A stretch of DNA of 64,000 nucleotides from Natrinema salaciae. Lineage in GTDB: Archaea > Halobacteriota > Halobacteria > Halobacteriales > Natrialbaceae. The notes beneath the pieces are model-generated. The model searched no databases. It was not told the DNA's origin and saw only the letters and a program-made list of their open reading frames with translations. Below, piece after piece: positions 54,105-61,287 of the stretch. Made by a program: the position numbers and the translations under genes. Each line of letters starts with the position of its first letter. The stretch's first letter is position 1. The stretch is taken from positions 682,001-746,000 of the forward strand of contig NZ_FOFD01000003.1 in assembly GCF_900110865.1 (NCBI RefSeq). The letters run 5' to 3'.

Positions 54105-54650
54105 CTACTGCCTCGTCGTCGCGGGCGTCGACAGCCGTCCACTTGCAGCCAGCAGGCGCAATAGCAGGACGTAGGCGAGGAAAACGAGTGCCGGACCGAA
54201 GATCGGACGGATCAGCCCCGCGACGTCGGTTCCGATGGCAGCGGCATGAATCGTCGCGAACACGAAGCCGCCGTAGGCGAACGCGTGGACGACTCGCGGA
54301 CCCCAGGGACGGTCGAACCGCTCTGTATCGAGAAAGCCAAGCACCGCGACGACGAGCACCTGCAGCGCTCCGACGCCGACCACGACGCCGGCGAGCAGGT
54401 ACGTCGTCGAGTACGCAGGCTGGGGTGCTGATCCGGTGACGATGAACCAGGTGTCGAGGATGCCGAGGACGCCGTGAAGGAGCGTCACGAGCATCGCGAA
54501 CACCGACACTTCGATGTGGATTTTGCGGGCGAGTCGGGAGAGCGGGCCGAACGACCGGGCAGTATAGAGAATCCCCGTCAGGACCGCAAGATACAGCGCG
54601 GGATAGGCGACGAGTGCCGCGCTACGGTCGAGGTACCAAATAATCTCCAT
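54105..54650 (-). CDS. ferric reductase-like transmembrane protein
   Basis: The 181-residue protein has about five transmembrane helices. Two of them carry histidine pairs spaced for two haems b: HIEVSVFAMLVTLLH and HAFAYGGFVFATIH, with 14 and 13 residues between the His. This is the ferric-reductase/YedZ-like pattern without the NAD(P)H domain. It should move electrons across the membrane. Its ATG overlaps the stop of the upstream small gene (ATGA), in an operon with apbE. Confidence 0.75.
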   Translation of the reverse strand: MEIIWYLDRSAALVAYPALYLAVLTGILYTARSFGPLSRLARKIHIEVSVFAMLVTLLHGVLGILDTWFIVTGSAPQPAYSTTYLLAGVVVGVGALQVLVVAVLGFLDTERFDRPWGPRVVHAFAYGGFVFATIHAAAIGTDVAGLIRPIFGPALVFLAYVLLLRLLAASGRLSTPATTRQ

Positions 54651-54937
54651 CACGAGGCCCCTGTCGTCTCGACGACGTCCGGACAGCCGTCGCCGTCCTG
54701 AAAGCCGTTCGTCGTCTCCGGTCGCGTCGGGCACTGGTCCGCGTTGTCCCGAATCCCGTCGCCGTCGTAATCGTTCGGTGCCTGTCTCGTCGGTACCGTC
54801 GAGTCGACGAGGTCCGCCTGCTCGCGGTCGACCGCCTGCGTCTCGCGAACGTCAGCGATTCCCCACAGTACCGGAACCGTGGCGACGAGTAGCACGACCG
54901 CGACGACCGTGATCGTCCCGCTATGTGACGTGTGCAT
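54650..54937 (-). CDS. membrane-anchored thrombospondin type 3 repeat protein
   Basis: The 95-residue protein has an N-terminal hydrophobic anchor (about residues 8-26). An external acidic part carries calcium-binding thrombospondin type 3 repeats: DYDGDGIRDNADQCP and GFQDGDGCPD. Its start overlaps the end of apbE by 17 bp and its stop overlaps the next start. It could present a protein surface or bind calcium outside the cell. Confidence 0.7.
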   Translation of the reverse strand: MHTSHSGTITVVAVVLLVATVPVLWGIADVRETQAVDREQADLVDSTVPTRQAPNDYDGDGIRDNADQCPTRPETTNGFQDGDGCPDVVETTGAS

Positions 54938-55790
54938 CGAATCCCTCCGTCGTCCGAAAGACGCCGTCGTGAACCACGAACGCTTCGAGGCCCGGCCACG
55001 CCGCTGCGCGCTCGAGCGCGTCCGAGAGCGGCAGTGCGGCGAGCGTCGTCGCGAGCGCGTCGGCCTCCATGCAGTCGCGCTGTGCGACTACGGTGACCGA
55101 CTCGTGGCGCGCGCCGAGTCGCTCCGTCGTCGGATCGTAGACGTGGTCGACGCCGTCGCGCTCCCGGCGATAGCCCCCGGAGGTGGCAACGTTCCAGTCA
55201 GTCTCGAGAACTTTGAGCGGACGCAAATCCCCGTAGGGGCTTTCGACGGCGATCGGCCCGGTCGGCGGCGACATATCGCCACCGCCGCTGACGAAGCCGC
55301 GGCGGCCCGGCCCCGCCGCGGCGGCGGTCGCACGGTCGACGATATACCCCTTCGCGAGGCCGTTCAGGTCGAGTTCCGTCTCGGTGACAACGCAGTCGCC
55401 GTCGACACGCACTGACCCGGTTTCGAACGCCGGTGAAATCGATTTCCGGTCGCCACGGAGGTACGCTTTCAGGTCGTGTTCGACCGCTCCTTGCCGGATG
55501 TCGAAGACGCCGCCGGTGCGCTCACTGTACTCGAGGCCGCGCCGAACTAGGCGAGCAACGTGTTCGTTCTCGACGCGTCCGGTTCGGTTGAGACACGCGA
55601 CTGTGCTTTCCGGATCGAACGCGTTGAGTTCGGCCTCGAGCGACAGCGCGGTCTTCCGGGCGCGCTCAGCTGCGTCGTCGGCGTGATACCCCGTCATCCG
55701 AACCACGAAGTCGGTATCACAGCATCGAAACTCCAGACTAGTGTCACCGAGTCGCATGCGGGCGGCAGTGAGGGTGTTCGCCAAGCTCAT
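54921..55790 (-). CDS. apbE: FAD:protein FMN transferase (ApbE)
   Basis: The 289-residue enzyme links FMN covalently to Ser/Thr of target proteins, using FAD. Family marks are an NAFDPESTVACLN segment, DLNGLAKGYIVDRAT, GFVSGGGDM and HVYDPTTER. No clear signal peptide is seen. The start is ATG at 55790; a GTG at 55793 shares a base with the TAG of the acidic-protein gene. The neighbours suggest a membrane electron-transfer unit in need of flavinylation, but no FMN-binding target domain is found in the cluster. Confidence 0.87.
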   Translation of the reverse strand: MSLANTLTAARMRLGDTSLEFRCCDTDFVVRMTGYHADDAAERARKTALSLEAELNAFDPESTVACLNRTGRVENEHVARLVRRGLEYSERTGGVFDIRQGAVEHDLKAYLRGDRKSISPAFETGSVRVDGDCVVTETELDLNGLAKGYIVDRATAAAAGPGRRGFVSGGGDMSPPTGPIAVESPYGDLRPLKVLETDWNVATSGGYRRERDGVDHVYDPTTERLGARHESVTVVAQRDCMEADALATTLAALPLSDALERAAAWPGLEAFVVHDGVFRTTEGFDAHVT

Positions 55791-55792
55791 CA

Positions 55793-56071
55793 CTAGTCGT
55801 CCTCCTCTTCGTGTTCCTCGTATTCGTCCTCGTATTCCTCGTGTTCTTCATATTCGTCGTCCTCGTATTCACCTCCGCTTTGGACTGCCGGAGTAAAATC
55901 CTCGTTTGGCGTCGGTGCATCGCTCGCGACCGCTGGGTTCTCGTCATCGGTCAGCGAATCGACGCCGAACCCGATCCCAGGGGCTGCAAGCGCAAGTGCA
56001 ACGATACCGGTCAACACCGCGCCAGCGAGCGTGAGCGAAACGAGTCTGTTCGTTGGGAGTGGGGATCTCAT
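55793..56071 (-). CDS. secreted small protein with acidic Tyr/His/Glu/Asp tail
   Basis: The 92-residue protein has a hydrophobic N-terminal segment (about residues 9-33) and a 25-residue tail of only Glu, Asp, Tyr and His (EYEDDEYEEHEEYEDEYEEH and on). The tail could bind metal ions; the histidines and aspartates are regularly spaced. It is the first gene of the apbE operon. It has no known family. Confidence 0.6.
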   Translation of the reverse strand: MRSPLPTNRLVSLTLAGAVLTGIVALALAAPGIGFGVDSLTDDENPAVASDAPTPNEDFTPAVQSGGEYEDDEYEEHEEYEDEYEEHEEEDD

Positions 56072-56184
56072 AGGACAGGTGCAGGTAGCCTACGGCCTTA
56101 TCTATCGTTTCGCGTCCATCAATCGAATGTTCGTCCAACCGTCGAATCGTCCGGATCGATCGCCGACGATTCTTCCTTCCTCTC

Positions 56185-56498
56185 TTGAGTATCCTGGTCC
56201 CTGCTCACAGGGCTCTCTTAGTTGGCACACGAGTCAAATCGTTCGAGCCAGCGCGGGCGTTCTACGAGGAGTCGGTGGGACTTCCCATCCGTGAGCACGG
56301 GGACGACGAACTCGTTGCTGCGGGCGACGAGACCGATCTCGTGCTCCGTCAACTGAGCGGGCTCCCCCGGGGTGGCCTGCACACTATTCGTTCTCGATCC
56401 TCAAATCCGATTCCGATGACTGGAGGGATCGATCCTCGGAGTTGTACGCCCCCGAGGAGGCCCAAGAGGGACGCCTACGTACGATAGCGAAACAGTAG
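56185..56498 (+). pseudogene. VOC (glyoxalase/bleomycin-resistance) family remnant
   Basis: FEPARAFYEESVGLPIREHG and ETDLVLRQLSGLP match the first half of a VOC domain. At about 56383 the frame breaks. In another frame YSFSILKSDSDDWRDRSSEL and a stop at 56496-56498 continue the family pattern for about 35 residues before the rest is lost. The start region also lacks the usual opening strand. The inverted repeat CGATAGC/GCTATCG (56482-56504) lies at the end. Confidence 0.5.
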
Positions 56499-56750
56499 CT
56501 ATCGCTACGAAACCAACTGTAGAGTGATCACCAACTTCGCAAATCGCGTCGAATCTGGTACTACATTTGCGCTCTGTATGCAGTAGCGTGAGAGCAGTTC
56601 TGCACCGCCGCTGCCATCTGTCGTCGTCTCCGCTCAAAATGTCCTTCGGCAAGCTAAACGGGTAGTTCCGGAACTCTCTCCTTGCACGTCTCGAATACGC
56701 GACGCTGGCCCGTCGAGTACCTAAAAAAGCGACGTCGGTTCGGGACCCAG

Positions 56751-57281
56751 TTAGTAGAAGGACTGGCCACCGCCTCGTGGCGACGGCGTTTGGCCCCTCA
56801 TCTGCTGTGATTGGCCCTGCTGTGCGACCTGCTGGCTCGCCTGGGTGATCGTCTGGGAAATCTGCTGAGCCTGTTGGATCACCTGCTGGACACCCGGAAC
56901 CCGCGACTGCTGGAGTTGCTGGGTGCTCTGCTGGATCGCTTGTTGGGTGCACTGGCCGAACGTCTGCGCCAAGTCGGATTGCCGCAGCAGGAGGGTCTTC
57001 TGGAGGTGGATGATCTGGGAGATGTCAGCCAGCTTCCCGGCGGTGAACCGGTCGCCGGCGTTCATCGCCTGTCCATGTGCCCACTCGGCGTCCGATTCGA
57101 GCTGCTCGAGCTTGTAGATGGCCTGCGAGACCTGCTGCGGGACGGCCTGGTCGAACGACTGGGGCTGCTGTTCAGTCTGTTGCTGAGGCTGCTGTCCAGT
57201 CTGTTGCTGAGGCTGCTGCTGCCCGACTTGCTGTTGCGTTGGCTGTCCCACTTGCTGTTGCGGTGGCTGTTGGTGTGACAT
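56751..57281 (-). CDS. Gln-rich protein, unknown function
   Basis: The 176-residue protein is about one third Gln. The first 45 residues are GQQ/PQQQ-type repeats coded by tandem DNA repeats. The middle (IYKLEQLESDAEWAHGQAMN, ISQIIHLQKTLLLRQSDLAQ) is amphipathic helical, and the end is again Gln/Ser-rich. No family is recognised and there is no signal peptide. The composition is unusual for a halophile, whose proteins are normally acidic. Confidence 0.6.
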   Translation of the reverse strand: MSHQQPPQQQVGQPTQQQVGQQQPQQQTGQQPQQQTEQQPQSFDQAVPQQVSQAIYKLEQLESDAEWAHGQAMNAGDRFTAGKLADISQIIHLQKTLLLRQSDLAQTFGQCTQQAIQQSTQQLQQSRVPGVQQVIQQAQQISQTITQASQQVAQQGQSQQMRGQTPSPRGGGQSFY

Positions 57282-57770
57282 GGTTCTCTGAACCGTCTCC
57301 TACGAGGTCGGGAATCGGCAGTGCGTTGCCTCGTAGGGCATGCGACCAATCCAGTCGGTCCAGTAAATACATGGACTACTGTTTCTCCCACTTACACTAC
57401 TGCTTCTCCCACCCGACCTCCCGATGTGGCTGTACACGTCCATTCGGGCTTCCCGCCCGTGCCTCCCGACCATCCAAGAGATCGTTACTGGACTGTTCAC
57501 GCGGTATATTACTGTCACGCTGTATATCACGCTGCTAACTCGAGTCGCGTGCGTCGTCGTTCGGGGCGCCAGCGGGATTTCCCGGACAGTGGACGGAATG
57601 CGATTCCCCGACGTCGACGGCCGTACCTCCGACTCCCGCGCTCGGCCGGTCAAACCTATCGAGAACGCACGTCCAAACGCCCAGATTCGACGCGTAAACG
57701 CCCCGTGCTCGAGACGAAACCTGTAAGAAATTGAAACAAAACACCCATTACCGTCCTCACTCTTACACGG
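57282..57770. other. 490-bp gap before the second histidine kinase
   Basis: No convincing gene. CTACTGTTTCTCCCAC and CTACTGCTTCTCCCAC (around 57374-57415) form a short tandem repeat. The rest is unremarkable. Confidence 0.35.
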
Positions 57771-57773
57771 GTG

Positions 57774-59888
57774 ATGGGTTCCGGGAAACGCGCGTTCGCG
57801 ACTATCGGTCCGAGACGCTTCACCGGCGGTCTGGGGGTGCTCTACATCGCCTTCGCCGCCGTCCGAGCGGTCGTCCGGTTTACGTCCGGAACGCCGATCG
57901 GTAACGTTCTCATCGTCACACTGCTAATCGCCGCCCCCGGTTTTGTTCTCGCATCTGGGTCGCGGTGGCTGTCGAAAGCCGATATTCACCCCGAGTTCTT
58001 CCCGGACATCGCCGCGTGGTGTCTCGCCGGGTTTGCCGCCATGGTCGGTATCCTCCTCCTCTATCACGTCCAGCCCGATGGCGGGATTTCCAGCCCAGCG
58101 ACGGCGCCGCCGATCCTGACCGCCCTGGGGAGTCTTGCAGGCTTTGCCGTGGGGATGTACGACGGGCGAGCAAAGACGCACGCGCGGCAACTCGAACGCC
58201 GGAACCGAGAACTGCAGCAGACCCAGGAGGAGTTAGAAGCGACCGTCGATCGGCTCGAAAACACCGAGCGACGGTACCGGATCCTCACGGAAAACCTGCC
58301 GAACGGAGCTGTCGCGCTTCTGGACGACGAGTTACGGCATACGCTGGTCGCCGGTCAGGGGTTCGAGCAATTCGACTTCACGGCCGGCGAGCTTCGGGGC
58401 GAGCGAATACAGGATACGTACTCGCAGGAACTCTTGGACGCAGTCGAGCCGCACTACCGTGCGACGCTCGATGGTGAATCGACCGTGTTCGACGTAGCGG
58501 TACAGGATCGGATATTCGAATTCCGGACGCATCCGTTGACCGGCGACGCTGACGACGTGTACGCCATGTTAGTGATGTCTCAAGACATCACGGACCGGAA
58601 GGTCCGTGAACGGGACCTCGCAAAGCAGGCTCGCCAGCAACGGACCGTGGCCGACCTCGGACAACTCGCGCTCGAAACCGACGAGCTCGACGAACTCATG
58701 TACGACGCAGCCCGGCAGGTGGCGGATGTCCTCGACACCGACTACTGCAAAGTACTCGACCTCGATGCGGAACGGGAAGAGCTGCTCCTCCGACAGGGAG
58801 TCGGGTGGAAACCGGGTATCGCCGGCGAGGCGACCGTGTCGGCGCACGAATCCGATTCACAGGCGGCATACACGCTATCGAACAATCATCCGATCGTCGT
58901 CGAAGACTTCGAGACGGAAACACGATTCAGTGGTCCGGAGTTACTGCGGAGTCACGATGTCCGTAGCGGTATCAGTACCATCATCGGTCCGTTCGACGAG
59001 CCGTGGGGTATCTTGGGGACTCACGATACTGCTCCTCGTACTTTCACCGAGGAGGACATCAGTTTCGTCCAGAGCGTCGCTAACATCGTCGCAGAGGCGA
59101 TCGAACGGCATCAATACCAGCACGAACTCGAACAGTTGGTCGCCAATTTGGAGCGATCGAATGCGCAATTAGCGGAGTCCAACAAGCGGCTGGAGCAATT
59201 CGCGTACGCCGCGTCGCACGACATGCAAGAGCCGCTACGGATGGTGTCGTCGTATCTCCAACTCATCGAACGACGCTATGCGAGCGAGTTCGACGAGGAT
59301 GGACGCGAGTTCCTCGGATTCGCTATCGACGGCGCGAACCGGATGCGATCGATGATCGACGGCCTGCTCGAGTACTCCCGCGTGGAAACGCAGGGGGAAC
59401 CGCTGGGGCCGGTAGATCTGGAGCGCGTTCTCGAAGACGCTCAGAAGGACCTCCACGGTACGATCGAGGGCCACGACGCGACGATTACAGCCGATCCGCT
59501 CCCTCGCGTCGACGGTGACGAGAACCAATTACGGCAGGTATTCCGGAACCTCCTGGAGAACGCGATCGAGTACAGTGGGGACGAGCCACCGGCGGTTCAC
59601 GTCTCCGCGACGCGGGACGGGTCGCGGTGGATCGTTTCAGTCGAGGACGAGGGTATTGGGATCGAGCCCGACTATCACGACCGCGTTTTTGAAGTGTTCG
59701 AACGAGTGCACGGCCGCGCCGATGGCGCTGGTACCGGAATCGGGCTCGCGCTCTGTGAGCGGATCGTCGAACGTCACGGCGGCGACATCTGGGTCGACTC
59801 CGAACCAGGGGAGGGTACAGCGGTTTCGTTTACGCTGTCTGCTGTCAGTGACCAAGACGAGAGTCCAGTCAGAGCCCGATCGAGTTGA
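57774..59888 (+). CDS. membrane PAS-GAF histidine kinase
   Basis: The 704-residue kinase has four N-terminal transmembrane helices (about residues 18-125), a coiled segment, a PAS domain (about 165-280), a GAF domain (about 285-435) and HisKA (His482 in AASHDMQEP). HATPase follows (QVFRNLLENAIEYSG, DEGIGIEP, GTGIGLALCERIVERHGG). The GAF-to-kinase part is strongly similar to the kinase at 41623. The ATG at 57774 is next to a GTG at 57771. A receiver protein on the other strand may be its partner. Confidence 0.92.
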   Translation: MGSGKRAFATIGPRRFTGGLGVLYIAFAAVRAVVRFTSGTPIGNVLIVTLLIAAPGFVLASGSRWLSKADIHPEFFPDIAAWCLAGFAAMVGILLLYHVQPDGGISSPATAPPILTALGSLAGFAVGMYDGRAKTHARQLERRNRELQQTQEELEATVDRLENTERRYRILTENLPNGAVALLDDELRHTLVAGQGFEQFDFTAGELRGERIQDTYSQELLDAVEPHYRATLDGESTVFDVAVQDRIFEFRTHPLTGDADDVYAMLVMSQDITDRKVRERDLAKQARQQRTVADLGQLALETDELDELMYDAARQVADVLDTDYCKVLDLDAEREELLLRQGVGWKPGIAGEATVSAHESDSQAAYTLSNNHPIVVEDFETETRFSGPELLRSHDVRSGISTIIGPFDEPWGILGTHDTAPRTFTEEDISFVQSVANIVAEAIERHQYQHELEQLVANLERSNAQLAESNKRLEQFAYAASHDMQEPLRMVSSYLQLIERRYASEFDEDGREFLGFAIDGANRMRSMIDGLLEYSRVETQGEPLGPVDLERVLEDAQKDLHGTIEGHDATITADPLPRVDGDENQLRQVFRNLLENAIEYSGDEPPAVHVSATRDGSRWIVSVEDEGIGIEPDYHDRVFEVFERVHGRADGAGTGIGLALCERIVERHGGDIWVDSEPGEGTAVSFTLSAVSDQDESPVRARSS

Positions 59889-59957
59889 GTCTCTGGTGGT
59901 CGACGATCGCTGCTACTGGCCGCTGGTTGCAGCTCGTACTGTCGACTGCTGCGACAC

Positions 59958-60401
59958 TCATTGCTCGCCGTCCGGTATCCGGACGATCGAAAACCAGAGG
60001 TCCTCGAAGGTCCTGATCGTTTCGATGAACTCGACGGGATCGACCGGCTTCGTGAGATACGCGTTCGCGCACGGACCGTCCGATTTCAACGCGTCCTGGT
60101 GGCGCTTCGAATTCGTTACCACGATCACTGGGATCGTCCGAACGACGGGATCACCCGTGATTTCTGCGAGCACCTCGTCGCCGTTCTTCCGGGAGGAATC
60201 GAGGTCGAGCAGAACGACCGCTGGCCGGGGCGCATCGGCAAACTCCCCGCGCTGATGCAAGAACTCGAGCGCCTCGTCGCCATCCTCGACGACGTGGATC
60301 GGATTCTCTATACAGTCACCTTCGAACGGTTCCCGAGTGAGGCTGCTATCACCGCGGCTGTTCTCGACGAGGAGGATGTCGACCGACTCGTAGCCAGTCA
60401 T
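59958..60401 (-). CDS. response regulator receiver domain protein (Rcp1-like)
   Basis: The 147-residue protein is a lone receiver domain. The phosphoacceptor region reads VVLLDLDSSRKNGDEVL, with the conserved Thr and Lys in VVTNSK and YLTKPVD. The acidic pocket usually reads EDNPGD, but here is VENSRGD, so one acidic residue is changed. The ATG at 60401 fits the family; an upstream ATG at 60434 would overlap the neighbouring gene. Confidence 0.87.
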   Translation of the reverse strand: MTGYESVDILLVENSRGDSSLTREPFEGDCIENPIHVVEDGDEALEFLHQRGEFADAPRPAVVLLDLDSSRKNGDEVLAEITGDPVVRTIPVIVVTNSKRHQDALKSDGPCANAYLTKPVDPVEFIETIRTFEDLWFSIVRIPDGEQ

Positions 60402-60417
60402 CTCGTCTCTCTCGGAA

Positions 60418-61056
60418 TCATGGTTGGTTCGCATCGGTCGACGAAGATGGCCCCCTGTATCGGACGCTGGTCGCCCGGTAGTCGTAGTCGATGAGTCCGT
60501 CGTCCGCGAGTTCTGGCAGGTGTATATGGTGAAGACGGAGTCGGAGCTCGTCGGCTGGTCGATCGTGGGACTCGTCCAGGCTCGTCGCCGCGTATCTGGC
60601 GAGGTCGGCGAGTGTCGCCGTCTCGGCGACTGATTCGTCGAAGTACTCTAACACGCTACGGCGGAGACCGGCGGCGAGGGACGGCTCCCGGACGGATCCT
60701 GCACGCTCGTCGCGCAACTCGGTACCGGCGGACTGGGAGGGCACGTCTGCGAGTGAGACCAGCTGCGACCCGGGGTCGTACTCAACGACGCCGGTTTCTT
60801 CCAGTTTCGGAAGGTGGATGTGGTGAAGTTCGGCTTCTACGCGGCGTCTCGTTCCGTCACTGGTGGCGTCACGATCCGTTTCTCGAGCAACGATCTCTGC
60901 TGCGACGGTCGAGCGATCGACTGGGGAGGTCCGTTCCGAGAGGACGTCGAGTACTCGCTGGTGTCGCTCGTCCGCGAGCGGTTCTCGCCGTTCGCTTGTA
61001 GTCGGTTCCGGTTCTCTCACGCGTTCCACCTCGGTTTCGTTTTCATCGAACGACAT
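60418..61056 (-). CDS. duplicated DUF7344 (winged-helix-like) protein
   Basis: The 212-residue acidic protein holds two copies of a haloarchaeal helix-turn-helix-like domain. They end in LHHIHLPKLEETGVVEYD (about residues 78-95) and LHHIHLPELADDGLIDYD (about 178-195). Such proteins are thought to be transcriptional regulators. It lies directly upstream of the receiver gene on the same strand, so the two probably form an operon with the flanking kinases as signal sources. Confidence 0.75.
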   Translation of the reverse strand: MSFDENETEVERVREPEPTTSERREPLADERHQRVLDVLSERTSPVDRSTVAAEIVARETDRDATSDGTRRRVEAELHHIHLPKLEETGVVEYDPGSQLVSLADVPSQSAGTELRDERAGSVREPSLAAGLRRSVLEYFDESVAETATLADLARYAATSLDESHDRPADELRLRLHHIHLPELADDGLIDYDYRATSVRYRGPSSSTDANQP

Positions 61057-61287
61057 TGGGGGTATTCCAGGGCGACCGCAGCCTTTCGATACGACATGGA
61101 AAGAGCCCCGTTTTCCTAAGGGTGGTCTAGAACTGATTAGCCCCTTTGCCGACGCTAGCTGCGGTCAGTCCGTGAAACACGGGATAAATAGATCTTATTT
61201 TTCATAACGCTGATCCGCTCCGAAGCGCGGACCGAACGACACTCCATCGACGGAAAGTACATACGGCGGAAACGGATACCAGGGACA

